The position numbers and the translations under genes were made by a program. From positions 992,001-1,056,000 of the forward strand of contig CAMZOI010000001.1 of the NCBI GenBank assembly GCA_947331495.1: 64,000 nucleotides of DNA, written 5' to 3'. Each line of letters begins with the position of its first letter. Within the stretch, counting starts at the first letter, position 1. The notes under the pieces were generated by a model. It was given only the letters and a program-made list of their open reading frames with translations. It was not told the origin of the DNA and did not search any database. This stretch comes from Erythrobacteraceae bacterium Alg239-R51 (GTDB lineage Bacteria; Pseudomonadota; Alphaproteobacteria; Sphingomonadales; Sphingomonadaceae). Shown here in pieces: positions 25,666 to 34,528 of this stretch.

Positions 25666-26778
25666 TTATCCGTTCGGCGTGACGAGGTATTTCTCGCCCG
25701 TCTTCATCTGGCGATAGTCGAGGATCGCTTCCTTGGTTAGCATCTCTTCCAAACCGACCTTCGTCTTGTAGCTGCTGGCGAAGGTCGTCGTCAGATTGTC
25801 GAGCACCCGCTTGCGCATGCGCCCCACGGTTTCCATGCCCGCATTCTGCAGGAACGGTGTCAGCAACCAGCCCGACAGCGTCCATCCAAAGCCATAGGAT
25901 GGCGTAAGCGTCGTGGGTGAGAAATCGAGGCGGCCGTAGATGAACATGCGCTTCTGCTGGTTCGAGCCGTACCGCGAATATTCGGTCATCTTCGAAACCG
26001 CGACCTGTTCCATGGCCTTGAAGCAATGATCGACCATCTGTCCGCCGCCGATCGGATCGAACCCGTAAAATGCGTCGGTAGCATCGATGGCCTTGCGCAA
26101 CTGGTCCATGAAATCATCGTCGGAGGAGTTCACGACCCATTCGGCACCAGCATCCTTGAGAATTTTGACCTGCTCGTCCTTGCGCACGATGTTCACCAAA
26201 GCAATGCCGTCTTCCTGGCAGATGCGGTTCAGCATCAAGCCGAGATTGGATGCGCCGACCGTGTGCAGGATCGCCTTCTGCCCGTCCATCTTGGCATTCT
26301 CGGCAAAGCCGAGGGCGGTCATGGGATTGACGAAACTGCTTGCGCCTTCCTCGGCGCTGTGATCGCCTAGGGGCAGGCACATGGATGCATCGGCAATCGC
26401 ATATTCGGCGTAGGCACTGCCCGGTACGCATGCGACGCGTTTGCCATCAAGGGCCTTCGCCATATCGCCATCGCCCGTGGCTACGACCGTTCCGGCGCCT
26501 TCATTGCCTGCGGGCAGGCGCTTGCCATGGCGCGCTTTCTGTCCGGAATTGAAGGGCTCGGGCATTTTTGCCACGACTTTGCCGCGCGAATAATCCGCGT
26601 TCTCGAAATCCGCCGCTCCGGTGAGGATGGCCAGGTCGCTGGGATTGATCGGCGCAGCTTCCATCTTGACCAACACCTGGTTGCCGGTCGGGTCGGGAAA
26701 GGTGCTTTCCTCGATCTCAACCGTCAGGGTTCCGTCGCTTTCGAGCGTGGTGAACAGTTGTTTTCCGGTGGTCGTCAT
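25666..26778 (-). CDS. zinc-type alcohol dehydrogenase-like protein (quinone oxidoreductase group)
   Basis: A 370-residue medium-chain dehydrogenase/reductase. The N-terminal GroES-like domain has VEIEESTFPDPTGNQVLVKMEA-type sequence and GNEGAGTVVATGDG. The Rossmann part is divergent, with TVGASNLGLMLNRIC in place of the usual AxxGxxG. No catalytic-zinc cysteine-histidine set is evident, so a zinc-independent quinone/enoyl reductase-type activity is more likely. ATG 26778 follows AAGGAGAGA, which rejects the longer frame to 26982 running through the pckA terminator. It is transcribed in the same direction as pckA but separated by a strong terminator. Confidence 0.85.
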   Translation of the reverse strand: MTTTGKQLFTTLESDGTLTVEIEESTFPDPTGNQVLVKMEAAPINPSDLAILTGAADFENADYSRGKVVAKMPEPFNSGQKARHGKRLPAGNEGAGTVVATGDGDMAKALDGKRVACVPGSAYAEYAIADASMCLPLGDHSAEEGASSFVNPMTALGFAENAKMDGQKAILHTVGASNLGLMLNRICQEDGIALVNIVRKDEQVKILKDAGAEWVVNSSDDDFMDQLRKAIDATDAFYGFDPIGGGQMVDHCFKAMEQVAVSKMTEYSRYGSNQQKRMFIYGRLDFSPTTLTPSYGFGWTLSGWLLTPFLQNAGMETVGRMRKRVLDNLTTTFASSYKTKVGLEEMLTKEAILDYRQMKTGEKYLVTPNG

Positions 26779-26857
26779 GTCTCTCTCCTTCACGTTATCG
26801 GTTCCGATTTGCAACCGAGCTAGAGGCGCGTGGGTCGAGACACAAGCAGATGCACAA

Positions 26858-26897
26858 ATAAAAGGCCCCCGGTCCGCGATGCTCGCGGCCGGGGGTC
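26858..26897 (-). terminator. intrinsic terminator of pckA
   Basis: On the minus strand a long stem forms: CCCCCGG at one side (plus-strand 26889-26895) pairs with CCGGGGG (plus 26866-26872). Inner pairs CCGCGA/TCGCGG add to it, and TTTTATTT follows. It sits 45-80 bases past the pckA stop. Confidence 0.9.
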
Positions 26898-26938
26898 TCT
26901 CCTCTCCAGCTTGTTGGCCCGCGAGCGGGCGAACCAGG

Positions 26939-28528
26939 TCAGGCGGCTGCGGGAGCCGCGTCGCGCACGCCTTGGTCGACATGCGGTGCGAAAGGTTCGA
27001 AATTGTCTACGAAAAGCTGAACCAGCTTCTGTGCGGTGCGGTCGTACTCGTCCTTGTCGGCCCAGGTCGAACGTGGATCGAGTATCCCGCTGTCGACGCC
27101 CGGGACGCTGACCGGAACCTCGAACCCGAAGTTCTCGTCCTTGCGGAATTCGGCATCGTTGAGCGAACCATCCAGCGCGGCATTGAGCAAAGCGCGGGTG
27201 GCCTTGATGGGCATGCGATGACCGGTGCCATACTTTCCGCCCGTCCAGCCGGTATTGACCAGCCAGCATTGCGCACCGCCTTCGGCTATGCGCTTCTTCA
27301 GAAGGTTGCCGTAAACGCTCGGGTGGCGGGGCATGAAGGGTGCGCCGAAGCAGGTGCTGAAAGTCGCCTCGGGTTCGGTCACTCCGATCTCGGTGCCCGC
27401 GACCTTGGCGGTGTAGCCCGACAGGAAATGATACATCGCCTGGTCTGGCGTCAGTCGCGCTATCGGAGGCAACACGCCGAAGGCATCGGCGGTTAGCATG
27501 ATGACATTGCTGGGCGGCGGACCCATGTTGTCTTCGCTGGTGTTCGGGATCGAAGACAGCGGATAGGCACCGCGGGTGTTCTCGGCGAGCGAATTGTCGT
27601 CGAGATCGATCTCGCCATCGTCGTCCATGACCACGTTCTCGAGAACCGTTCCTTCCATCCTGGTGGTGGCGTAGATTTCCGGTTCCGCTTCGGGGTCGAG
27701 CCGGATCATCTTGGCATAGCAGCCGCCCTCGAAGTTGAAGACCGCGGTGTCGGACCAACCATGCTCGTCATCCCCGATGAGGGTGCGGCTGGCATCGGCG
27801 GACAAAGTCGTCTTGCCTGTACCGGATAGTCCGAAGAACACGGCGCTCTTGCCGTCGGCGCCGATATTTGCCGAACAGTGCATCGGCATCACGCCCTGGG
27901 GGGGCAAAAGATAATTAAGCACGCCGAACACGCTCTTCTTCATTTCCCCCGCATATTTGGTGCCGCCAATCAGGATGAGTTTTTCCGAAAGGTTAACCGC
28001 GATCACGGTTTCGTTCCGCGTGCCGTGGCGTTCGGGGTCGGCCCGGAAGTCCGGCAGGTCGATGATCGTGTATTCGGGAACGAAGCCGTCGAGCTCTGCC
28101 TCGGTCGGACGGACCAGCAATGTGCGAATGAACTGGTTATGCCAGGCAAGTTCGTTGATAACGCGCACCCTGGCCCGATATTCGGGCTGCGATCCACCGA
28201 ACAGATCGGCGACATAAAGATCGGATTTGTCGGCCACCGCCTTCAGGAAGTCTTTCTTGAGCGAGGCGAAATGGTTCGGCGTCATCGACGCATTGTTGTC
28301 CCACCATACCGTGTCCTCGGTCTCGGAATCGCGCACGATGAACTTGTCTTTCGCGCTACGACCGGTGTGCTGGCCGGTCTCGACGACCAGCGGGCCATGC
28401 TTTGCCCGGCGACCTTCGCCGTTTTCGAGTGCGGCTGCGGTTAATTCTTCAGATGACAGGTTGGGATGAATCCTGGCGGAAGTCTCGATACCCTGATCAG
28501 TCAGCGAGTGGGAAAGCGGGAAGGTCAC
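26939..28528 (-). CDS. pckA: phosphoenolpyruvate carboxykinase (ATP)
   Basis: Converts oxaloacetate and ATP to phosphoenolpyruvate, ADP and CO2, the gateway of gluconeogenesis. The 529-residue ATP-type enzyme has the kinase loop [15 protein letters not shown], the metal and substrate segments MHCSANIG and [14 protein letters not shown], and [11 protein letters not shown] near the C-terminus. The start is GTG (28526-28528) with TGGAGAT upstream. It is divergent from chvI across 184 bases, an arrangement also seen in rhizobia and other alphaproteobacteria; in rhizobia ChvI affects central carbon genes, so direct control is plausible. Confidence 0.96.
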   Translation of the reverse strand: MTFPLSHSLTDQGIETSARIHPNLSSEELTAAALENGEGRRAKHGPLVVETGQHTGRSAKDKFIVRDSETEDTVWWDNNASMTPNHFASLKKDFLKAVADKSDLYVADLFGGSQPEYRARVRVINELAWHNQFIRTLLVRPTEAELDGFVPEYTIIDLPDFRADPERHGTRNETVIAVNLSEKLILIGGTKYAGEMKKSVFGVLNYLLPPQGVMPMHCSANIGADGKSAVFFGLSGTGKTTLSADASRTLIGDDEHGWSDTAVFNFEGGCYAKMIRLDPEAEPEIYATTRMEGTVLENVVMDDDGEIDLDDNSLAENTRGAYPLSSIPNTSEDNMGPPPSNVIMLTADAFGVLPPIARLTPDQAMYHFLSGYTAKVAGTEIGVTEPEATFSTCFGAPFMPRHPSVYGNLLKKRIAEGGAQCWLVNTGWTGGKYGTGHRMPIKATRALLNAALDGSLNDAEFRKDENFGFEVPVSVPGVDSGILDPRSTWADKDEYDRTAQKLVQLFVDNFEPFAPHVDQGVRDAAPAAA

Positions 28529-28712
28529 GGATAATCTCCAGAGCGCTCAAGCGTTGCTGCGATGGAATCGGCTTTGCAAATCAATGCGCCGCGTTCCCGT
28601 TTGCGCATAGTCCGACCCCTCCGCCTCGTCAAACTACCGGGACCAAAAACATGCTTTGCTGCGCGACGCTGCGCGTTGTTTTGCAGCAGCAAACTCGATA
28701 GGCACGGATTCC

Positions 28713-29468
28713 ATGGCGAACGACGACATACAGGGAGGCGATCCGAAGGATCCTGATCAGACCGTGATCGCGCTTGTCGATGATGACCGGAATATCCTCA
28801 CGACGGTCTCGATCGCCCTGCAGGCCGAAGGATTTGCCACGCGGGTTTATTCTGATGGAGAGGCCGCGCTGGGCGCTCTTCTGGAAAACCCGCCCGATCT
28901 CGCCATCTTCGACATCAAGATGCCGAAGATGGATGGCATGGAGCTGCTGCGGCATTTGCGTGAACGTTCGCCACTGCCAGTCATATTTCTCACCAGCAAG
29001 GACGACGAGGCCGACGAGCAGGCCGGCTTCGAGATGGGTGCCGACGACTACATCGCCAAACCTTTCAGCCTCAAGCTGCTGCTGGCCCGCATCCGTGCTA
29101 TCCTTCGGCGCAGCGATGCGCGCCGCCCGTACACCTTGTCGGACATGTCCGACGAGCCACCCGGTGAAGTCATCGAGCGAGGGCGACTGTACATGGACCC
29201 GGCGCGCCACCACGTGACCTGGAGCGGCCACCAAGTGTCGCTCACGGTGACGGAATTCCTTCTGCTCGAAGCGCTTGCGGTTCGTCCTGGGGTTATCAAG
29301 AGCCGCAACCAGCTGATGGACGCAGCCTATCCCGACGACGTTTTCGTCGACGATCGTACCGTGGACAGCCACGTCAAGCGCATGCGGCGCAAGTTCCGCA
29401 AGGTCGATGACGAGTTCTCGGCGATCGAAACGCTGTACGGTGCCGGTTACAGCTTTACCGATGGCTGA
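28713..29468 (+). CDS. chvI: response regulator ChvI
   Basis: OmpR-type regulator of the ChvG/ChvI system, which controls envelope, acid-stress and host-interaction genes in alphaproteobacteria. The 251-residue product has a receiver domain with acidic pocket VDDD (22-25), phospho-acceptor Asp67 ([11 protein letters not shown]), Thr94 and Lys116. A winged-helix DNA-binding domain follows, ending [18 protein letters not shown] and YGAGYSF. ATG 28713 is chosen; a frame from 28656 exists. Two GCTGCGCG copies one helical turn apart lie just upstream (28658-28675). The end overlaps chvG by 8 bases. Confidence 0.93.
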   Translation: MANDDIQGGDPKDPDQTVIALVDDDRNILTTVSIALQAEGFATRVYSDGEAALGALLENPPDLAIFDIKMPKMDGMELLRHLRERSPLPVIFLTSKDDEADEQAGFEMGADDYIAKPFSLKLLLARIRAILRRSDARRPYTLSDMSDEPPGEVIERGRLYMDPARHHVTWSGHQVSLTVTEFLLLEALAVRPGVIKSRNQLMDAAYPDDVFVDDRTVDSHVKRMRRKFRKVDDEFSAIETLYGAGYSFTDG

Positions 29469-31029
29469 AAGGGACAGCGTCCTGCAAGGCGACCCGCGGA
29501 TGGAGGACATGCGCTGGTCGCGCCGCCTGTCGCTCACCAGCCGCATATTGTTCGTCAACGTGCTGCCGCTGGTCCTGCTGGGTGGCGGGGTTCTTTACGT
29601 CGACAGCTACCGCAAGCAATTGCTCGACGAGCGGTTCAAGCTCGCGCTCGTCGAGGCGCAGATTACCGCGGAGGCCCTGGCTGGGGCTTCTCCCCAGCGC
29701 CAGGATGCATTGCTCATCCAGATCGGGAAGGAGCAGAGGTTGCGCCTCCGCGTTTATGGGCCAGAGGGAAACCTGGAATCAGACAGCTTCGAACTTGCTC
29801 CCCCGAGCTTCGATCTTCCCGAGACTGGCGAAGTCGATCAAAGCGACTGGGCGCTGCGCATGGATCGCTGGTTCGATAACGTCGTCGGCGCGCCGTCGCT
29901 GCCAGACTATGTCGAACCCGAAAGGCAGGACGCGGATGCCTGGCCCGAACTCGCCCGTGCGCGTGAAGAAAGCCTGACCCAGATCGTGTTGCGCGACGCA
30001 CCCGATGGGACACATGTCATAAACGCTGCCGCCCCTGTCGGTCTTGACGGCGACAGCCTCCTGCTGACGCGCAATCCGGTCGACATCACCGAAAGCGTCC
30101 GACAGGCAAGATCGACCGTGCTGGTCGTGGTGCTGATCGCGCTGCTCGTATCGACGTTGCTGTCGCTGTTCCTCGCGCGGACAATCGTGCGGCCCCTGCG
30201 CGAACTGGTTCAGGCCGCCGTTCGCGTCAGGCAGGGTCGGGACCGGCAGGTGGAAGTTCCACGGCTGCCCGACCGCCGCGACGAGATCGGTATGCTGGCC
30301 CGGGCCATCTCCGACATGACCGCCGCCTTGCGGCAACGCATCGATGCGGTCGAACATTTCGCCGCCGACGTGGCCCATGAGATCAAGAACCCGCTTGCGA
30401 GCCTGCGGAGCGCAACCGAATCGCTTGGCAAGGTCGACGATCCCGAGCTCAAGGCGCAATTGCTGGCCATTGCCACACACGACGTGCGCCGGATCGATCG
30501 ACTGGTAACCGAGATTTCGGACGCCAGCCGGATCGATGCGGAAATGTCGCGTACCGAATTCGAGATGGTCGACCTTGCCCGATTGCTGCGCACGATCATC
30601 GCCAGTCGGGAAGAGCGCGACGAGAACGATGGACGTACTATCGCCATCGAAGCGGGGGAGAGTTCGGTCCATGTGTCCGGCATTCCGATGCGGCTGGAAC
30701 GGGTGATCGAAAACCTCCTCGACAATGCGGTTTCGTTCTCGCCACGCAACGGCGTGATCGAAGCGGCACTGGTTCAGCGAGATGGATGGGTGACGCTTTC
30801 GATTTGCGATGAGGGCCCGGGTATCCCGGAGGAAAAGCGCGAGAAAGTGTTCAAGCGCTTCCACTCCGACCGTCCGGAAGAAGAGGATTTCGGCAATCAT
30901 TCCGGGCTTGGTCTGGCCATCGCCCGGACGATCGCGGAAGCGCATGACGGTACGCTGGTGGCGACTCCACGCCCCGATGGCGAAAGTGGTGCCTGTCTTG
31001 TCTTCGGTTTGCCCATGGCGCGGCGATGA
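29461..31029 (+). CDS. chvG: sensor histidine kinase ChvG
   Basis: Membrane sensor of the ChvG/ChvI pair. Layout of the 522-residue product: TM1 about 29-48, a periplasmic sensor domain of about 170 residues, TM2 about 219-239, a HAMP domain, the phospho-accepting His306 in [16 protein letters not shown], then N box ([10 protein letters not shown]) and G boxes ([25 protein letters not shown]). In rhizobia the periplasmic inhibitor ExoR controls ChvG; no exoR is in this window. ATG 29461 overlaps the chvI stop; a later ATG near 29500 is possible. The stop overlaps hprK by 4 bases. Confidence 0.93.
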   Translation: MAERDSVLQGDPRMEDMRWSRRLSLTSRILFVNVLPLVLLGGGVLYVDSYRKQLLDERFKLALVEAQITAEALAGASPQRQDALLIQIGKEQRLRLRVYGPEGNLESDSFELAPPSFDLPETGEVDQSDWALRMDRWFDNVVGAPSLPDYVEPERQDADAWPELARAREESLTQIVLRDAPDGTHVINAAAPVGLDGDSLLLTRNPVDITESVRQARSTVLVVVLIALLVSTLLSLFLARTIVRPLRELVQAAVRVRQGRDRQVEVPRLPDRRDEIGMLARAISDMTAALRQRIDAVEHFAADVAHEIKNPLASLRSATESLGKVDDPELKAQLLAIATHDVRRIDRLVTEISDASRIDAEMSRTEFEMVDLARLLRTIIASREERDENDGRTIAIEAGESSVHVSGIPMRLERVIENLLDNAVSFSPRNGVIEAALVQRDGWVTLSICDEGPGIPEEKREKVFKRFHSDRPEEEDFGNHSGLGLAIARTIAEAHDGTLVATPRPDGESGACLVFGLPMARR

Positions 31030-31457
31030 CGGGTCGGGTTCTTGCCAACCGGACCTGTGTGGCCGTTCGTGGACGGGCGGTGCTGATCGAAGGTGCGCCC
31101 GGCAGCGGCAAGTCGTCGCTGGCTCTGGCGCTGGTCGATCGCGGCGCAACGCTGGTGGGTGACGATGCGGTCGCCATCCGTCGCAGCGGACAACACCTCG
31201 TGGCATCGCCGCCTGCGGAAATTGCAGGCAAGCTGGAGGTTCGCGGTGTCGGGATCGTGGAGGTCCCGACTTGCAGTGCCCCCGTGTCTCTAATCCTCGT
31301 TCTAGGGGCCTCCGCTCCGCGCTTTCCCGAGCAACTCGTCCAGCGCGAGATCGACGGGGTGGCCATTCCCGAATTGCCCTTTGTACCCGGGGACGCAGTT
31401 CAGGCCCGCCGGGCGGAGCTGGCTCTCGAAGTCCATGGACTGACCTTCGATGACTGA
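31026..31457 (+). CDS. hprK: short HPr kinase/phosphorylase-like protein
   Basis: A 143-residue version of HPr kinase/phosphorylase, containing only the C-terminal kinase domain: Walker A GAPGSGKS at residues 23-30, then GATLVGDDAVAI (the acidic metal-binding strand) and VGIVEVPT. Firmicute HprK is about 310 residues; the short form is normal in alphaproteobacteria, where it phosphorylates a serine of HPr. Here HPr (ptsH) is encoded four genes on and keeps a serine at the matching place (Ser50). ATGA overlap with chvG suggests translational coupling. Confidence 0.9.
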   Translation: MTGRVLANRTCVAVRGRAVLIEGAPGSGKSSLALALVDRGATLVGDDAVAIRRSGQHLVASPPAEIAGKLEVRGVGIVEVPTCSAPVSLILVLGASAPRFPEQLVQREIDGVAIPELPFVPGDAVQARRAELALEVHGLTFDD

Positions 31458-32340
31458 CAAGGAACCGCAACAAATCCTTCTCGTCACCGGCTTGTCGGGG
31501 GCAGGCAAGTCTACCGCGCTGCAGGTGCTCGAGGATCTGGGCTGGGAGACGATAGACAATTTTCCCATCCGGCTGCTCGGGGGGCTCGTCGGCAAGGGCG
31601 GGGCCCAGGCACCACTCGCGATCGGGTTCGATTCGCGCACGCGCGGCTTCGTGCCGAAGGAAATCATCGAACTGTGCCGGCAGCTCGATGCGCGCGACCA
31701 TGTCGAACTGACGACAGCGTTCATCGATTGCGCGAGCGGCGAGCTGGAGCGGCGCTACAACGAAACCCGTCGTCGCCACCCGATGGCCCATGGCCGGCCA
31801 GTCATCGATGGCATCAAGGCCGAACGCGAATTGCTCGAGCCCCTGCGCAACTGGGCCGATATCGTGATCGACACCACCGCATATGCAACCAACCAGTTGC
31901 AGCAGGTGATGCGCGAGCGTTTCGCCGACCGCGCCGGGCAGGAGATGATCGTCACCGTCTCGAGCTTCGGTTTCGCGCGGGGCATGCCCCCGCTGGTCGA
32001 CCTGCTGTTCGACATGCGGTTTCTGGACAATCCACACTGGGTCCGGGAATTGCGGGCTCAGACCGGGCTCGACCGGGCCGTCGCCGATCATATCGCCGCA
32101 GATCCGGCGTTCGCGCCTGCCTTCGGGCGAATCGTCGACCTGATCCGCGAACTGCTCCCGCACTATGCGGCGCAGCGGCGCAGCTATCTCAATATCGCAT
32201 TCGGCTGTACCGGAGGGAGACACCGCTCTGTCTACAGTGCGGAACGTGCGGCGCAGGTCTTGCGCGAAGCGGGATTTTCCCCCACGGTCATTCATCGCGA
32301 CCTCGGCAGCCGCCCGGCAGATCCGCTGGAGCGTCGCTGA
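31450..32340 (+). CDS. rapZ: RapZ / YvcJ-family nucleotide-binding protein
   Basis: A 296-residue P-loop protein with Walker A GLSGAGKST at 14-22, the mid-region VIDTTAYATNQLQQVM, and the conserved C-terminal GCTGGRHRSVY RNA-binding domain core. In E. coli RapZ binds small RNAs and directs RNase E to them, and senses glucosamine-6-phosphate; in alphaproteobacteria its role is not settled. It overlaps hprK by 8 bases and is in the phosphotransfer cluster, as in most members of the class. Confidence 0.93.
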   Translation: MTDKEPQQILLVTGLSGAGKSTALQVLEDLGWETIDNFPIRLLGGLVGKGGAQAPLAIGFDSRTRGFVPKEIIELCRQLDARDHVELTTAFIDCASGELERRYNETRRRHPMAHGRPVIDGIKAERELLEPLRNWADIVIDTTAYATNQLQQVMRERFADRAGQEMIVTVSSFGFARGMPPLVDLLFDMRFLDNPHWVRELRAQTGLDRAVADHIAADPAFAPAFGRIVDLIRELLPHYAAQRRSYLNIAFGCTGGRHRSVYSAERAAQVLREAGFSPTVIHRDLGSRPADPLERR

Positions 32341-32411
32341 CACCGCGGCAAGGGATGGTTAAGCACCACGCGGGCACACTCTTCGGCTATCGCAAACGGA
32401 ATTTTGGCTGC

Positions 32412-32837
32412 ATGATCGGCATGATCCTCGTCACCCACGGCAAGCTGGCCGAACACTTCATCGAAGCGATGGAGCATGTGGTCGGTAACCAGGACCGCGT
32501 CGCCACGATCTGTATCGGGCCGAGCGACGACATGGAGCAGCGGCGGCAGGACATTGCCGATGCGATTGCCGACGTCGATACCGGCGATGGAGCGATCATC
32601 CTCACCGACCTGTTCGGCGGCACCCCCTCCAACCTCGCCATCTCCCTGCTGGATACCGGCCGGGTGGAGGTGATCGCGGGGATCAACCTGCCCATGCTGA
32701 TCCGGCTTGCCGGCGCCCGCAAGAGCATGAACGTGGTCGATGCGGTCGCTGCCGCGCAGACTGCCGGACGCAATTACATCACCGTGGCGAGCGAATTTCT
32801 GGGTCAGGACATCGACAGCGCGCGGAAAGCCTCTTGA
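32412..32837 (+). CDS. PTS EIIA component, mannose/fructose-type (regulatory)
   Basis: A 141-residue EIIA domain of the EIIA-Man fold: MIGMILVTHGKLAEHF with the phosphorylated His9, and the acidic-switch segment LTDLFGGTPSNLA. No sugar permease (EIIB/C/D) is nearby, so this belongs to a regulatory rather than transport PTS that passes phosphate from HPr. ATG 32412 matches the family N-terminus; an in-frame ATG at 32355 has a better upstream purine run but would add 19 residues. The stop overlaps the HPr start. Confidence 0.92.
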   Translation: MIGMILVTHGKLAEHFIEAMEHVVGNQDRVATICIGPSDDMEQRRQDIADAIADVDTGDGAIILTDLFGGTPSNLAISLLDTGRVEVIAGINLPMLIRLAGARKSMNVVDAVAAAQTAGRNYITVASEFLGQDIDSARKAS

Positions 32838-33112
32838 GCGAGTGTCGCCGTACGCTCACCGTGGTCAACCAGCGCGGCCTGCACGCGCGGGCAAGCGCGA
32901 AGTTCGTCAACGCCGTCAGCGAATTGCCGGACGGTTGCAGCGTGCGCGTGGCCAAGGGCGAGAACGAGGCCGCGGGCGGTTCGATCCTCGGGCTGATGAT
33001 GCTGGGGGCGGCCAAGGGCGATCAGATCGAACTCATCGTTTCTGGCGAGAATTGCGACGCGGTGATGGCCGCGCTCTCCGGGCTGGTCGAGGACGGCTTC
33101 GGGGAACAGTGA
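32834..33112 (+). CDS. ptsH: phosphocarrier protein HPr
   Basis: HPr passes phosphate from enzyme I to EIIA proteins. The 92-residue product has the active-site His17 in RGLHARASAKF and the regulatory-serine region GGSILGLMMLGA with Ser50, the likely HprK target. The start is TTG (32834) overlapping the EIIA stop by 4 bases (TTGA). No enzyme I gene (ptsP or ptsI) is in the window. Confidence 0.94.
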   Translation: MSECRRTLTVVNQRGLHARASAKFVNAVSELPDGCSVRVAKGENEAAGGSILGLMMLGAAKGDQIELIVSGENCDAVMAALSGLVEDGFGEQ

Positions 33113-33113
33113 C

Positions 33114-33932
33114 GTGAGGCCAGCGCGCCGCCAGATCACCGGCTTTTCCAACCCCACGGTCAAGGCGCTGAGAGCCTTGCGCGAGAAGAAGCACCGCAAG
33201 GCCGCGGGCCGGTTCCTCGCCGAAGGACTGCGCCTGCTCACCGATGCGCGCGAATGCGGGCACGTGCCCGAGACATTGGTGCTGGCCGACCGGCGCGACC
33301 CGCATCCCCTGCTGACAGTTCTCGAAGAGGCAGTCGAGGCCGGCGGTGGCGAGGTCATCGAAACCACGCCGGACATTCTCGCCAAGATCACCGGCAAGGA
33401 CAATCCGCAGGCTGTGGCGGGCGTATTTGCCGAATTCGACACCCGCCTCGCCGCGGTCGATCGCAAGAGCGCCGATATCTGGCTGGTCGCGCAGGCATTG
33501 AGAGACCCGGGAAATCTCGGCACCATGCTGCGCACCGGCGACGCCATCGGGGCAGGTGGGCTGATCCTGATCGACGATTGCGCCGATCCGTTTTCGGTCG
33601 AGGCGGTCCGCGCCAGCATGGGCGCCGTGTTCACGCAGGCGATCGCCCAGGCGCGATGGGACGAGTTCGAGAGCTGGTTGCGGCGCGATGCCGGTCAGCT
33701 GGTCGCGGCATCCCTGCGCGATGCGCAACCCTATCGCGGGGGGCCCTATGCGGCGCCGTGTTTCGTGATGGTCGGCAATGAATCGCAAGGCCTGCCCGAA
33801 GACTACGAAATGGCCTGCGACCTGCGCGTGACCATGCCGATGAAAGGCCGCGCCGACAGCCTCAATGCGGCCGTCGCGGCAGCGGTGCTGGGCTACGAGG
33901 TACGGGCGGCGCTGGACGGGTCGCCAGTGTAA
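33114..33932 (+). CDS. TrmH/SpoU-family RNA methyltransferase
   Basis: A 272-residue SPOUT enzyme that methylates the 2'-OH of a nucleotide in rRNA or tRNA; the target cannot be assigned. The N-terminal substrate-binding domain begins NPTVKALRALREKKHRKAAGRFLAEG. The knotted catalytic domain has ALRDPGNLGTMLRTGDAIGAG (motif 1), FVMVGNESQGLP (motif 2) and VTMPMKGRADSLNAAVA (motif 3). GTG start 33114, one base after the HPr stop, so it ends the chvI-to-ptsH transcript. Confidence 0.92.
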   Translation: MRPARRQITGFSNPTVKALRALREKKHRKAAGRFLAEGLRLLTDARECGHVPETLVLADRRDPHPLLTVLEEAVEAGGGEVIETTPDILAKITGKDNPQAVAGVFAEFDTRLAAVDRKSADIWLVAQALRDPGNLGTMLRTGDAIGAGGLILIDDCADPFSVEAVRASMGAVFTQAIAQARWDEFESWLRRDAGQLVAASLRDAQPYRGGPYAAPCFVMVGNESQGLPEDYEMACDLRVTMPMKGRADSLNAAVAAAVLGYEVRAALDGSPV

Positions 33933-33976
33933 CCTTGGGTGGACCGCCGACCGGGGCCCTTTTAAAAACTTTCTCC

Positions 33977-34441
33977 TCACCGCTGCGGTCCGTGCAATTC
34001 GGGCCAGGACGCCAGCGCGCGGTTGCGCCGCAACATCCGCAAAAGCGCGGAATTGTCAGGTTTTCGGCGGATGCCGACCATGCGCCCGCGATGGATTACC
34101 GGCTGGACGAAACCCGTTTCGATCCGCCGCATCAGCTCCTGATTCGTAACCTTCCGCCAGTCGTTTTTCGGCTTGCGCGAACGGCCTGCGCCGGGCGGCG
34201 TCAGCACGTGGTCCCAGGCATGGGCAAGCCCTTGCGCGCCGTCGCGCTGGCGAAGACGATAGGCGCTCATGCGCGACATCCCGACGCCCTGCGCCGCAGC
34301 GGCGACCGAGCCGGTGATGTAGAGCCGGGCGAGAAATTCGCACTGCCGCTCCACGGTCCAGCCGTCGCAGCGTTCGCGCAACGGCACGGGATGGAAGAAC
34401 GGCGGACGACGACGGCGGCAATGGGCAGGAGCTTTCGGCAT
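33977..34441 (-). CDS. small helix-turn-helix protein of sphingomonads
   Basis: A basic protein of 154 residues. After an Arg/Pro-rich N-terminus (MPKAPAHCRRRRPPF) comes a helix-turn-helix-like segment: FLARLYITGSVAAAAQGVGMSRMSAYRLRQR, whose key features are the SVAAAAQGVGMS helix-turn and MSAYRLR recognition helix. It is followed by GLAHAWDHVL and a basic tail. Proteins of this type occur in several copies in sphingomonad genomes; no function is known. Its 5' end and upstream region recur 1.86 kb away beyond the serine hydrolase (see repeats). The stop is 44 bases from the convergent RNA methyltransferase. Confidence 0.7.
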   Translation of the reverse strand: MPKAPAHCRRRRPPFFHPVPLRERCDGWTVERQCEFLARLYITGSVAAAAQGVGMSRMSAYRLRQRDGAQGLAHAWDHVLTPPGAGRSRKPKNDWRKVTNQELMRRIETGFVQPVIHRGRMVGIRRKPDNSALLRMLRRNRALASWPELHGPQR

Positions 34442-34526
34442 CCGCGAGGATGAAGCAGAAACGAGCCGTGTAGGAAAAGGGTTTGTCGGCTATTGGGGTG
34501 GATTACTGAATGGCAGCTTCTCGGAA
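34417..34526. repeat. direct repeat copy 1 (5' end of the HTH gene)
   Basis: About 110 bases that recur imperfectly at 36281-36388. The best-matching block is AGCTTTCGGCATCCGCGAGG (34430-34449) followed by ATGAAGCAG. A second matching block is TGGCAGCTTC near 34511-34520. This copy covers the first eight codons and upstream region of the small HTH gene. Confidence 0.85.
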
Positions 34527-34528
34527 GC

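Noticed and set aside
29779..32343. Open frame of 854 codons antisense to chvG, hprK and rapZ
   Set aside because: It is a shadow frame in high-GC DNA; the plus-strand genes are strongly conserved and overlap properly, and the antisense protein has no recognisable domain.
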